From Candidatus Sumerlaeota bacterium (GTDB lineage: Bacteria; Sumerlaeota; Sumerlaeia; MWCT01; JAUWMI01), in the NCBI GenBank assembly GCA_030613245.1, contig JAUWMI010000007.1, forward strand, positions 1 through 64,000: 64,000 bases of DNA, in the 5' to 3' direction. Position numbers and translations under genes: made by a program. This document shows, in pieces, positions 25,124 to 34,346 of this stretch (positions are counted from its first letter, which is position 1; each line of letters opens with the position of its first letter). Under the pieces are notes generated by a model. It was given only the letters and a program-made list of their open reading frames with translations. It was not told the origin of the DNA and ran no database searches.

Positions 25124-26824
25124 ATGGACCTATTACGCCGCATGTCGGGCAAATACGTTTCGTGTCTTACGTTTTGCCTGGTCGTGACCAGCATGTCGCT
25201 CAGTGCTCAGGCTCAGATCAACGAGCCAGTGGAATACGATGCAGTCTACGGCATGTGGGTGGAAGCGCGAGGGAGAAATTTCACCATATCCGAAGAAAGC
25301 TCGGCATTAATACAGACCCTTCGCCAGTATAATTTCAACACGTTATTTCCGCAGGTGTATGCGGACGGTGCGGCATTTTATCGCTCGCGTATCGTCTCAA
25401 GGGCAGAGCGGATTGACATGGGTTACCTCGATCCGCTCAGCGACCTCGTTGCGCAGGCGCACACTGCCTCGGCTACTGAAAAACACCTGATGATTCATCC
25501 TGTATTCTCTGTATTCAGGGTGTACGAGAGCTGGGCCGAACCAATGCCTCCCGCAGGTAACATTATTCACACCCATCCAGACTGGATCACTGAGAACTAC
25601 CAGGGCAAGAAGATGACCAAGGACAAGACGTACTATCTGGATCCGGGATTGCCTGAGGTGCAGGACTATATTGTCAGGTTGGTTATGGAGGTTGTAGAAA
25701 ATTACGACATTGATGGCGTTTGTCTGGATGAAATTGGCTATCCCGAGAGTGGACGAGAGTGGGGATACAATCCGCAGGCGGTTGAGCGATTCAACAGACA
25801 ATTCCAGCGTGAGGGAAAGCCTTTGCCCGAAGACCCGCAATGGTGTCAATGGCGGCAGGAGCAGGTGACGCAGCTTGTACAACGGCTTTATTCAACGTTG
25901 CGTAGCGTGAAGCCAGGCGTGGATTTGACGGTGGCCGTAAATGCCTCAGGCGATGCTCCTGAGTCCGCAGAGGAATTCTTGAGCTCCGGGGCTTTTTATC
26001 GAGGGCTACAAAACTGGGTAGAGTGGGCCGAGGCAGGGATTGTGGATAATATTTGCTTGAAGAATTTCTGGCGCGGGCAGCCACGCGGGACAGTATTCGT
26101 CAGCTGGACGGACTTTGCGCTGCAGAATAAGGGTAAGGCAAAAATACTGATGGGGATTGCTGGTTTCCTGAATTTTACCGATGCAATTTTGCCTCAAATG
26201 CGAATAGCCTCCGTGCATGGGGCTGATGGGCTAGTGCTTTTTAACTACCGCAACCCAACAAAGGAGAACTCTACAGTATTTTTTCAAACCGTGAAAGCAA
26301 CTGCTTTTTCAGATTCATATGCTGGTATCCCCACGTCGGGAATTCCTCCCTATGAGCCGCCAACGATTTCGCTTGAACAATACACCACTCCGACATTGGT
26401 CGAGTTGCTCAGTGTGTCTGTGGAAACCTCGCCGACCGTGCTCGCACCAACTCCTGCTCCGTCTGTTTCACCATTGCCCTTTGAGGTGGTTCCTGAAGCC
26501 GCTGAAACTCCTCTTATACCTTTGACCGAGGTGCTGCCAACAACACCAACCATGGTGGCAACACCGGTGGCTCCAGCAATGGTGACTGGCCCTACACCTG
26601 AGCCTGAAATCACCCCGTCGCCGACACCAACCCCCACGCCTGTCGTCACCTATGAGCTACCTCCACCTCCAGCTTGGGATACAATCTATCTAAAAAATGG
26701 CAATTCGTTTAAGGGACGTGTGATTGAGGAGATTGACGGGGAAACCATTATTGACACCTCATCAGGATTACGGTTGAAAATCCAGTCGTCGTTGGTTGAT
26801 AAGGTGGTTAAAGGCACCAAATAG
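25124..26824 (+). CDS. Secreted GHL10-type glycosyl hydrolase-like protein
   Basis: A 566-residue protein. Residues 1-32 form a signal peptide (CLTFCLVVTSMSLSAQAQ). The next 350 residues follow the DUF187/GHL10 barrel pattern: YGMWVEARG at the start, FNTLFPQVYADG, HPDWITENYQGK, YLDPGLPEVQDYI and the acidic strand end DIDGVCLDEIGYP. A Pro/Thr/Val-rich linker of about 110 residues follows (PSPTPTPTPVV), then a 45-residue C-terminal module starting DTIYLKNGNSFKGRV, similar to small beta modules on other secreted proteins. It probably acts on an extracellular glycan; the substrate is unknown. The ATG at 25124 has AGAGGA about 10 bases upstream; an ATG at 25144 is the alternative. Confidence 0.82.
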   Translation: MDLLRRMSGKYVSCLTFCLVVTSMSLSAQAQINEPVEYDAVYGMWVEARGRNFTISEESSALIQTLRQYNFNTLFPQVYADGAAFYRSRIVSRAERIDMGYLDPLSDLVAQAHTASATEKHLMIHPVFSVFRVYESWAEPMPPAGNIIHTHPDWITENYQGKKMTKDKTYYLDPGLPEVQDYIVRLVMEVVENYDIDGVCLDEIGYPESGREWGYNPQAVERFNRQFQREGKPLPEDPQWCQWRQEQVTQLVQRLYSTLRSVKPGVDLTVAVNASGDAPESAEEFLSSGAFYRGLQNWVEWAEAGIVDNICLKNFWRGQPRGTVFVSWTDFALQNKGKAKILMGIAGFLNFTDAILPQMRIASVHGADGLVLFNYRNPTKENSTVFFQTVKATAFSDSYAGIPTSGIPPYEPPTISLEQYTTPTLVELLSVSVETSPTVLAPTPAPSVSPLPFEVVPEAAETPLIPLTEVLPTTPTMVATPVAPAMVTGPTPEPEITPSPTPTPTPVVTYELPPPPAWDTIYLKNGNSFKGRVIEEIDGETIIDTSSGLRLKIQSSLVDKVVKGTK

Positions 26825-26866
26825 CTGCCACACCGATGCTGGCCGCACAGCTAGGCAGCTTTTCCC
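26823..26866 (+). terminator. Candidate intrinsic terminator after the GHL10 gene
   Basis: AGCTGCC (26823-26829) pairs with GGCAGCT (26854-26860) over a 24-base loop and is followed by TTTCCCC. The stem begins within the stop codon. Confidence 0.4.
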
Positions 26867-27061
26867 CTTCTGTTCAGAAAAGTTAGCAATCGTCCGCACT
26901 TTTTGCCAAAATAACAATGCCAATGTCTTATATCCGGCGGCACGACGACTCTCTGTTGAAGAGCATCTGAGACAAGACTTGACCCAACTGGGATTGGCTA
27001 TCTATAGTGAGGCTGTGAGCCAGGTCGATTCATAATGCCATAGAAGAAAGGGTGATTGAAC

Positions 27062-27508
27062 ATGAGCCGAACAGTTTGGAAAGTATTTCTCTTGGGAATG
27101 GTGGCAGCGTGTATGATTTCCTTAGGATTTGCGGTGTTGGAAAATGCCCCCAAAATCGAGGAATTTTACAAAGAGGGAATTGATGCCTACCAGGATGCTG
27201 AGCGGCTGGAAAAGATTTTTCCCGAGGGCGCGAAAGTAGAATACGAATTAGCCATCCAGCTATTCGAAAAGAGCAGCGGCGCCTTTGAGAATCCGATTAC
27301 CGACGATGCAATCTATAAGATGGCGCAGAGCTATGACAATCTGCTGCAATTTGCTAAGGCCGAGGATGAAAAGATTAAACTTATGAAAAAGGCGGAAAAG
27401 CAGTACCTGCGCATTATCGAGGATTTTCCCGTTAGCCCTTTTGGCGGCAAAGCGGGCAACAGAGTCGGCGCCATTAGAAAAGCAATTCTTGAAATGCAAA
27501 AGCAGTAG
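27062..27508 (+). CDS. Exported TPR-like helical protein
   Basis: A 148-residue protein with a signal peptide or N-terminal anchor (VFLLGMVAACMISLGFAV). The remainder is helical with TPR-like periodicity: YKEGIDAYQDAERL, VEYELAIQLFEKSSGAF, AIYKMAQSYDNLLQFAKAE and KAEKQYLRIIEDFPVSPFG. The last motif is typical of tetratricopeptide proteins of the BamD/YbgF type. The ATG at 27062 has AGGGTGA about 7 bases upstream. No enzymatic residues are visible. It lies about 85 bases before the tadA start and may share its transcript. A protein-interaction role in the envelope is inferred. Confidence 0.78.
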   Translation: MSRTVWKVFLLGMVAACMISLGFAVLENAPKIEEFYKEGIDAYQDAERLEKIFPEGAKVEYELAIQLFEKSSGAFENPITDDAIYKMAQSYDNLLQFAKAEDEKIKLMKKAEKQYLRIIEDFPVSPFGGKAGNRVGAIRKAILEMQKQ

Positions 27509-27594
27509 ATCCCTTGCCTCAAATCTGCGAAGGAGACATACCTAATCGGACACACAAGCGGTGGAGCTCCTATTCAGACCGGTTATATACATTT

Positions 27595-28080
27595 ATGACT
27601 CAGGATCGCGACGAGCGCTACATGGGATATGCGCTGGATAAGGCCCGACAGGCTTTCGAGCGCGATGAAGTGCCTGTAGGGGCCGTAGTTGTGCGTGGCG
27701 AGGAGATTCTCGCAGCGGCTCATGATGAAAAAGAAGCAAGCGCGGATCCAACGGCCCATGCCGAGCTGCTGGCGCTGCGCCAGGCGGCGCGTGTGGTCGG
27801 CAATTGGCGCTTGGAGGGCTGCGAGCTGTACGTAACGTTGGAGCCGTGTCCCATGTGCGCTGGGGCTATGCTACAGGCCCGGATAGCACGGCTAGTTTAT
27901 GGGGCGCGGAATTCCAGGTGGGGTGCAATTGAAAGCGTATGTTCGCTGCACAATTTGCCGGAGTTTAATCATACGATTCAGGTAAGCGGCGGCGTGATGA
28001 AAAAAACGTGTGCACAGCTGCTTCAGCGGTATTTCCGCGAAAAGCGGCGGCCTGAGGAGAAGAGCCCAGAAGAGCAGTGA
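27595..28080 (+). CDS. tadA: tRNA adenosine(34) deaminase
   Basis: A 161-residue zinc-dependent cytidine/deoxycytidylate-deaminase-fold enzyme that converts the wobble A34 of tRNA-Arg(ACG) to inosine. The signature is the zinc-binding His and proton-shuttling Glu in TAHAELLAL, then EPCPMCAGAM with two zinc Cys. NWRLEGCELYVTLEPC and the C-terminal FFREKR-like YFREKRR are usual for TadA. The start is uncertain: ATG 27595 fits family length although its ribosome site is weak. An upstream frame to 27514 contains AAGGAG but no suitable start behind it. Confidence 0.92.
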   Translation: MTQDRDERYMGYALDKARQAFERDEVPVGAVVVRGEEILAAAHDEKEASADPTAHAELLALRQAARVVGNWRLEGCELYVTLEPCPMCAGAMLQARIARLVYGARNSRWGAIESVCSLHNLPEFNHTIQVSGGVMKKTCAQLLQRYFREKRRPEEKSPEEQ

Positions 28081-28276
28081 AATAGGGTCAACGACAGCAC
28101 GTATGGCTGAGATAGAGTGAGGCTGCATTTTTTGCGCAAGAAAATGGATTTTTAACTCGCGTTGGGCAAAGCAACGGCAAAGTGAGGTAAATTCTTATAG
28201 GATCAACGCTACGGGAAAAAAGCGACCAAAGATTCCCTCGTAGGTACATAGTTTCCCGGTAGGCCAGCAGTGTGGC

Positions 28277-28371
28277 GGAGAGATGGCCGAGTTGGTTGAT
28301 GGCGCTCCGCTCGAAACGGAGTGTGTGGGCTAAAACTCGCACCGGGGGTTCGAATCCCTCTCTCTCCGCCA
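28277..28371 (+). tRNA. tRNA-Ser (anticodon CGA)
   Basis: The acceptor GGAGAGA pairs with TCTCTCC, and the 3' CCA is encoded. The anticodon arm is CTCCG-CTCGAAA-CGGAG, giving CGA, which reads the serine codon UCG. A long variable arm and the T-loop TTCGAAT complete a class II tRNA. The T-stem contains one G-U pair. Confidence 0.96.
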
Positions 28372-28747
28372 GTTAGTATATCGCGGGGGTGTCGGATAAT
28401 AAATTGCCCGGCTTCTTCCGTCGAAGAAATCAGTTTGTGCTCCGTTGGTATTGTAAACTTCTATCTCAAATTGTGTGGTGTGCTTTATTTAAAGAACCTT
28501 AGGAAACCTTTCGTCTGTTCAAACCAACTGTTGTTTCTCCAAACAGAATCTCTGAGATTCCTCTGCAATTTCTTCAATAAGATCCTTTTTGTATTAGCTT
28601 CATTCTTCGAGAGATACAGGAAACTTTAAGGTCTAGGTTCCGAAGCCTTTTTATGGAAAAATAGCCGATCGGATTTGTATATGAAATGGTCATGCGTTAT
28701 TTTGGTGTTTATTGCAATGGCTTAAAAGCCGTCTAAGGAGACCCTTT
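28372..28747. other. Intergenic region after tRNA-Ser
   Basis: This 376-base AT-rich stretch has no supportable gene or recognised repeat. The ribosome site AAGGAGA for the next gene lies at its end. No attachment-site duplication of the tRNA end was found. Confidence 0.4.
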
Positions 28748-31090
28748 ATGGCAAAAGATGGGAAGAGGCGAGAAGGTGGACAATGTATTTCTTGGATCGT
28801 TATTGCAGTTCTTCTCGTAGGGTGGACGCTTTTCAGCTACGGCGCCGTGTGGTCGTATAAACAGGCAGTTAAAAGTTCTTCCGCTATTACGATTTCCATC
28901 TCGCCATGGCAAGTCATACTCGCGCTTTTATCTCCTGTTCTGCTTGTGATGCTTTTTGCAATTCTCTGGTTCAAGCGCGATAAATGGTGGCCACTAGTCA
29001 GTAAGCACTTGGAGAACCACACCGATGCAATAGACGCAATCCCCGGTTTGCGTATAGGCCTCTGGATTGCCCTGGCTGCAGGTTTGGGTTTGTACATAGA
29101 ATTGATGATAATTCGCCTGCACGCCTCCTACTTTCAATTATTTGCCTATTTTAAAAACGTCAGTCTTTTGTCGTGCTTTCTTGGTCTGGGCATTGGCTAT
29201 GCAATGGGATCCAGGCGGCCGCTAACTACACCACTTGTTATACCTCTTCTGACGCTTCAAATTATGTTCATGGGGATCTTGCGATTTGGCGGGATAGCCC
29301 ATGCCCTACAAAACCCAATTCCCGAGCAATTTGCATTTGGGTTAGGGCAACGTTACATGATCTGTCATATCATAACTGTTTATGGTTTTCTGATTATGAT
29401 TTTCGCCTTTAATGCGCTGTGCTTTATTCCTCTCGGGCACTTAGCTTCGCGCTTAATGATGCGACGGGAAAAGCTGATTTCCTATAGCTGGAATTTGGTG
29501 GGGAGCCTCATGGGGATCCTTCTTTTCTCTCTTATCTCATTTACGTGGGCACCCCCTTCGATATGGATTCTCATAGCTGTTTTAGGTTTAATTGCGTTTC
29601 TTTACAAAAATGTTCCCAGTCTTCTCCCGTCGGTTGTGGCATCAGTTCTTTTGCTTGCCTTTCTCGGTATATCACTTTCCTTAAACCAAGGTGAGGTCTA
29701 TTCACCATATCAAATTATCAATCTGATAGTTGGGAAAAAGTCCTATCTTGAATTGCGCATCAACAACATTTATTCCCAGAGAATTTTAGATACAAGCAGG
29801 GAAAGTATCGAGCATACAGAACTCCCAAAGGATTGGCACAGACATTTTGCATTGCCTTACTATTTTAAGCAAAAACCAGAGCACGTGTTGATAGTAGGCA
29901 GTGGTACGGGTAACGATGTAGCGGCTGCAATACGGCATGGCGTTGGTGAAGTCGATGCGGTAGAGATTGACCCTGCAATTCTTGAGTTCGGAAAACGGTT
30001 GCATCCTGAATCTCCTTATCAAGCCCCTAATGTAAATGCTATTGTAAACGATGCGCGAGCATATATTCGACATACCGACAAGCAATATGATCTTATTGTC
30101 TACGGTCTTCTGGATTCTACTGCGTTACTATCGGGAATGTCAGGTGTACGGCTGGATAGTTTTGTTTATACGGTTGAGGCATTCCGCGAGGCACGGACGA
30201 GGCTGAAAGAGGATGGCATCATATGCTTAACATTCTGCCTTGTGCGACCTGAGTTAGGTCGCAAGCTCTTCTTGATGCTCCAAGAGGCATTCGATGGCCA
30301 ATCTCCAGTTGTCTATCAGACTGGCTATGATGTGGGGTATGCTTTTTTAAACGGCGAGGGAAGGGCCAGGGAGCTTTTGCGTCAACCGTCAGTGTCCGGG
30401 CTTAAAGAAGTGACAGCGAGGTTTGCTGATAGCAGTATACGCGCAGATATGTCTACAGATGATTGGCCTTTCTTCTATATGCCAGTGAGAAAATACCCTG
30501 TTTCCTATGTGACGATGATTGCCCTGTTGCTTGTTGTTTCGCTCGTGTATATTCGTGAGCTTGTGCCTGGATCAGGCAGTGGTTTTTCAGTTCCGTGCTT
30601 TTTTTTGGGAGCCGGATTTATGCTGATAGAAACTAAAGGGATAACGGAGCTTGCACTTGTTTATGGCAGCACATGGATTGTGGTGAGCGCAGTAATCGCA
30701 GCCATTCTCATTATGGCATTTTTAGCCAATTTACTGGTAATCAGAATAGGCAATCCTCATCCTTTGGTGACGTACCCACTCTTGTGTAGCTCTTTGATTG
30801 CTGGTTTGTATTTGGTTTCTGCTAATCTGAGCATCTTTACACCATGGATGAGTCGGGCAATTATGACTATAGTGCTTACACTTCCTCTCTTCTTTTCGGG
30901 ATTTGCTTTTTCCGCAGAACTAAGAAAGTCTGCCTCTGTGGCAGTGGCTCTTTCTTCAAATCTGTTGGGCGCCATGCTAGGGGGATTTCTTGAGTACAAT
31001 TCGATGTATTTTGGATTTCGTTCATTATACTTTATTGCCCTTATAATGTATGCAATTGCGTTTTTAGGGTCAATGCGGTCCAGGGCGTAA
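28748..31090 (+). CDS. Membrane-embedded spermidine-synthase-like protein
   Basis: A 780-residue protein with several hydrophobic helices on each side of a central Rossmann methyltransferase-like domain. The first half holds about eight to nine helices (to about residue 330). The central domain (about 370-560) has HVLIVGSGTGNDVAAA, EVDAVEIDP and VNDARAYI, the SAM-binding pattern of spermidine synthases. The expected catalytic Asp strand is altered to DLIVYGLLDS, so polyamine synthesis is doubtful. A further six or seven helices end the protein. The ATG at 28748 follows AAGGAGA. Such fusions occur widely as uncharacterised genes; transport of or modification of a small molecule is only a guess. 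Confidence 0.8.
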   Translation: MAKDGKRREGGQCISWIVIAVLLVGWTLFSYGAVWSYKQAVKSSSAITISISPWQVILALLSPVLLVMLFAILWFKRDKWWPLVSKHLENHTDAIDAIPGLRIGLWIALAAGLGLYIELMIIRLHASYFQLFAYFKNVSLLSCFLGLGIGYAMGSRRPLTTPLVIPLLTLQIMFMGILRFGGIAHALQNPIPEQFAFGLGQRYMICHIITVYGFLIMIFAFNALCFIPLGHLASRLMMRREKLISYSWNLVGSLMGILLFSLISFTWAPPSIWILIAVLGLIAFLYKNVPSLLPSVVASVLLLAFLGISLSLNQGEVYSPYQIINLIVGKKSYLELRINNIYSQRILDTSRESIEHTELPKDWHRHFALPYYFKQKPEHVLIVGSGTGNDVAAAIRHGVGEVDAVEIDPAILEFGKRLHPESPYQAPNVNAIVNDARAYIRHTDKQYDLIVYGLLDSTALLSGMSGVRLDSFVYTVEAFREARTRLKEDGIICLTFCLVRPELGRKLFLMLQEAFDGQSPVVYQTGYDVGYAFLNGEGRARELLRQPSVSGLKEVTARFADSSIRADMSTDDWPFFYMPVRKYPVSYVTMIALLLVVSLVYIRELVPGSGSGFSVPCFFLGAGFMLIETKGITELALVYGSTWIVVSAVIAAILIMAFLANLLVIRIGNPHPLVTYPLLCSSLIAGLYLVSANLSIFTPWMSRAIMTIVLTLPLFFSGFAFSAELRKSASVAVALSSNLLGAMLGGFLEYNSMYFGFRSLYFIALIMYAIAFLGSMRSRA

Positions 31091-31257
31091 AGTATGCAGA
31101 ACGCTTTCTAAGGGAAAAGTATGGACCCTCCACCAGTGCCTCGTACCAAATTAGCACTTCAGATTACTTGTATCGCCCAGCGGTGCGGTTAAATAATTTT
31201 GCAGAATACGTGAAATAATACGGCTGTAAATTAGCCAAACAGAAAAGGGAGAAAATA

Positions 31258-31716
31258 ATGTTTAATAAAGCTAAAATAAATTTTGTCATCGATGTTCTGA
31301 TGTTCCTATGCATGATGGCGATAGCTGGAATAGGGTTTTTCATGAAATATGTTCTAATACCTGGGAAAGAGAGATGGGTTAAATACGGGAGAAATGTAGA
31401 GATTTATTTATTTGGAATGGACCGGCATGAATGGGGAACTATTCACCTTATTCTTGGATTGACCTTACTGGGCCTGTTAGTGCTTCACATAGTCCTGCAC
31501 TGGAAAATGATATTAAATTTGTACAGATGTTTAATAGGGAGTCATATAGCACGAAGAATAATTGCCTCTGTATTTATAATCACCTGTTTAATTCTGCTAA
31601 TTTTCCCTTTGATTATTAAACCGGAAGTGCAAGAACTTGGTGGAGGAGAAGGACGAGGACGACATGGTTATGTGGAGGAGAGGCAAGAGAGTCGTGAACA
31701 TCCCGGCTATCAGTGA
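31258..31716 (+). CDS. DUF4405-type four-helix membrane protein
   Basis: A 152-residue protein with hydrophobic helices near residues 10-32, 61-80 and 95-115. The conserved core DRHEWGTIHLILGLTLLG followed by VLHIVLHW carries several His that in this family resemble cytochrome b-type haem ligands. The C-terminal 30 residues are Gly, Arg and Glu rich and probably disordered. The ATG at 31258 has AGGGAG upstream. A redox or haem-binding role is inferred from the family pattern only; no partner redox gene is adjacent. Confidence 0.75.
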   Translation: MFNKAKINFVIDVLMFLCMMAIAGIGFFMKYVLIPGKERWVKYGRNVEIYLFGMDRHEWGTIHLILGLTLLGLLVLHIVLHWKMILNLYRCLIGSHIARRIIASVFIITCLILLIFPLIIKPEVQELGGGEGRGRHGYVEERQESREHPGYQ

Positions 31717-31827
31717 CATTTTTACCACAGGGAGCACCAGTGCGAGCTGCATGGTTCCAGAGCCGATTCTTATGGTGCCAGAAAAAAATATTATGCTCGC
31801 TGAGCCTCGATAAAAAGGCAGGGAAGC

Positions 31828-32412
31828 CTATGATTTTAGGCGGCGCAGCCAGCATGTGCAGCTTGCGGCAGCGATAAGTTTAGCAGCGTCGCCGCCGAGA
31901 AAAGGAAGGAAACCCAGCTGAAAGGCATGGCTTAAGTTATAGTTCAGGAACAGTGCCAGGTGTAGCGTGCCAAGAGTGAGGATGATCAGGTTGGCGATTA
32001 TCATGGCTGCCAGAAGCCGCGCAATCGACGTGCCCCGCTCTTTGACCATCATGCCAACCACTCCTGCCGCAAGAGGAAAAGCCACTAGATAGCCAGCCGT
32101 TGCTGCCCTGAGCACATCCATTCCGCCAAGCGCGCCGGCAAAAAGCGGAACCCCGGCCAATCCTATCCCGAGATAGACAAATTGAGCGGCTCCCCCTCCT
32201 AGCCCGCCAAGCGCTGCGCCGGAAAGAAGAACGAAGAATGTCTGCAGCGTCATTGGTACGGGTGTCCAGGGGAGAGGAATACGAACGAATGCCCCCAGGG
32301 CCATGAGCATGGCAAAAAGTAAAATGCCAGCCAGATGTAGGATGGCTGTATTTACTGGACGCGCGACCCGTTGAATTTCAACCCCGGTAATTGCAGGAAA
32401 AGCCAATCTCAT
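31828..32412 (-). CDS. bioY: Biotin transporter S component
   Basis: A 194-residue membrane protein of the BioY family, the substrate-binding subunit of energy-coupling-factor transporters. Typical elements are PLPWTPVPMTLQTFFVLLSG, GAALGGLGGG, YLGIGLAGVPLFAG and ATAGYLVAFPLAA. Six helices are predicted. The ATG at 32412 is chosen because an excellent AAAGGAGGA precedes it. No EcfA or EcfT genes are next to it, so it would use a shared module elsewhere or act alone. No BirA-type operator was recognised upstream. Confidence 0.92.
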   Translation of the reverse strand: MRLAFPAITGVEIQRVARPVNTAILHLAGILLFAMLMALGAFVRIPLPWTPVPMTLQTFFVLLSGAALGGLGGGAAQFVYLGIGLAGVPLFAGALGGMDVLRAATAGYLVAFPLAAGVVGMMVKERGTSIARLLAAMIIANLIILTLGTLHLALFLNYNLSHAFQLGFLPFLGGDAAKLIAAASCTCWLRRLKS

Positions 32413-32543
32413 GTAAGTCCTCCTTTGAAAATGGTACACTATTTAGATTGAACACGCCAGCTGGATTATCCCACTCGCAAAACTACATGGTCAATTAGTG
32501 CGAAAAATTTCTATGAAAGTAGTCTGAGATTTTCGCCACACCC

Positions 32544-33941
32544 CTAAGATTCATCAGGCGCTTGACCTGGTTTCTGCGCAACCACAAGCAGCGACAGACC
32601 AAAGGGCAAAAAGCGCATGCGATCCAGTAGTTTCATGAAGGGCATTAAAAATTTGTGAATTGAAATATGTCGGTACGAAATTGCTTTGGAACGAAAAATA
32701 TTCCCCGAAATGAACCAGCCGATTGCTCCAAGGCGATTCAGATACTGCACGTGCTCAAGGCGAAACCCTTTTTGTTGAAGCCTGGCACACAGTGTCTTTG
32801 CAGAGTATCGGCGGTGATGGTTGAGATATTTGTCAATTGGATTAAACAAGAAAGGGTGTGCAGGCACGAGCAAAATGAGCCGGCCTGAGGGGATGAGGAT
32901 ACGGGAAAAATTCTCGATTACCTCCTGATCCTTTTCGATGTGCTCCAGACTGTTCAGACAAACGATGGTGTCAATTTCCATTGCGGCGAAGACCGAGCCA
33001 TCCTGGGTCATGTCGTAATACTGAACAGCAATATTGTGATGGTTGCCGTATCGCTTCTGCAGGATATCGAGGTAGTGTTCATTGATGTCAGAAAGAATCA
33101 AAAGGTCATGGTTGGTTAGGTATTTCGAGATATTGCCAATGCCGGAGCCGATTTCAAGAATACGTTTCCCAAGGTATGAGTGGAACTGTTTAAAGAGCCA
33201 TTTATTATAGTGTTCAAATTCTGCGAGTACGTGGAGCGTGGCCCTGCCGATTTCGAGGTAGCGACCGCGCGAATATTTCAGAATACAATAGAGTGCATGC
33301 AGGCCATCTTTCCATCCAATTTTCTTTCCCTCTTCATAGCTGCGGCCATGATAAGTAATGCCAACTTCGTAGAACCGCACATTGCACTTGGCCAGTTTGC
33401 CTGTTATCTCAGGCTCAAAGCCGAAGCGATCCTGCTCGATCTTAACGCTTTTCAGAACATCACTGCGAAACATCTTATAGCACGTTTCCATATCAGTGAG
33501 ATTCAAGTTGGTAAGCATGTTTGAGACGAGAGTGAGAAACCTGTTGCCAACGCTGTGCCAGAAGTAGAGTACACGACGTGCCTCGCCTGAGAGAAAGCGC
33601 GAGCCGTATACCACATCTGCATTGCCTTGCAGCAATGGCTCGAGTAGTTTGAGGTACTCTTGAGGATCGTACTCCAGGTCAGCGTCTTGAATCACGACGT
33701 AGTCGCCTGTGATGTGTTGGAGGCCGCTGCGGATGGCAGCGCCTTTACCTTGATTCTTCTCATGCAAGACGATGCGATCAACGAGAGGAGTAATCTCAGG
33801 AAAGAGATTTCGTGTCCCATCTGTTGATGCATCGTCTACGAGAATGATTTCCTTGGGAATATCAACAGCTCGAACGCGCTGGATAATTTCTTTGAGCGTG
33901 AGAAATTCATTGTAGACGGGAATGATGACGGATAATTTCAT
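32544..33941 (-). CDS. Fusion of GT2 glycosyltransferase and SAM-dependent methyltransferase
   Basis: A 465-residue two-domain protein. Residues 1-230 are a GT2 (DPM1/GtrB-like) transferase: [10 protein letters not shown], the nucleotide-binding [20 protein letters not shown] as DXD-like site and [10 protein letters not shown]. Residues 255-450 form a class I methyltransferase with motif [25 protein letters not shown] and [15 protein letters not shown]. The usual membrane helices of GT2 dolichol-type enzymes are absent. It probably transfers a sugar to a polyprenyl carrier or glycan and methylates a related substrate. The ATG at 33941 has a weak GAGG; a TTG at 33950 is an alternative. Confidence 0.88.
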   Translation of the reverse strand: MKLSVIIPVYNEFLTLKEIIQRVRAVDIPKEIILVDDASTDGTRNLFPEITPLVDRIVLHEKNQGKGAAIRSGLQHITGDYVVIQDADLEYDPQEYLKLLEPLLQGNADVVYGSRFLSGEARRVLYFWHSVGNRFLTLVSNMLTNLNLTDMETCYKMFRSDVLKSVKIEQDRFGFEPEITGKLAKCNVRFYEVGITYHGRSYEEGKKIGWKDGLHALYCILKYSRGRYLEIGRATLHVLAEFEHYNKWLFKQFHSYLGKRILEIGSGIGNISKYLTNHDLLILSDINEHYLDILQKRYGNHHNIAVQYYDMTQDGSVFAAMEIDTIVCLNSLEHIEKDQEVIENFSRILIPSGRLILLVPAHPFLFNPIDKYLNHHRRYSAKTLCARLQQKGFRLEHVQYLNRLGAIGWFISGNIFRSKAISYRHISIHKFLMPFMKLLDRMRFLPFGLSLLVVAQKPGQAPDES

Positions 33942-34346
33942 TTGCCTCAAAGGATGGATAGCAGAAATAAAATTTTGACTGTTGCTTTTTTTTTGCTGAT
34001 TATTACAACTTCAGCTTAAAAGCAAGCAAAAAGTATCCGAATCGCGGACGCCCAGGCTTTTCAGGCAAGCTGGGAAAGGTATTTGTTCTAAAGGGATCAG
34101 GGTTACACATTGGGTAGAGGAGCGTTGCGATATTCCCATATAGATAGCTTGCTATCCAGGGATTGAATAGTAAACACGGCAGCCCTTATGGGAGTTTTTT
34201 GTTGAATTCTTGACAGCATTGAGATACCCGAACAGCATGATTCGGTCAATAGAGGCCCGCAAGGATGCGAAAGGAATGATTCAGAGCGCGTGGCTGAAGA
34301 TATTGCGCCGATAAACGGCGAAAGATTTGCTGCAGTGGGGTCTAAC
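33942..34346. other. Divergent intergenic region
   Basis: This 405-base gap separates the GT2 fusion (minus) from the ArnT-like gene (plus). It includes a perfect short palindrome GATAGCTTGCTATC near 34145-34158 and a TTGACA near 34212 without a good -10. No gene is supported apart from a possible N-terminal extension of the plus-strand frame to a GTG at 34290. Confidence 0.4.

Noticed and set aside
28277-28371. Use of tRNA-Ser as an integration site
   Set aside because: No integrase, island or duplicated tRNA 3' end was found downstream.
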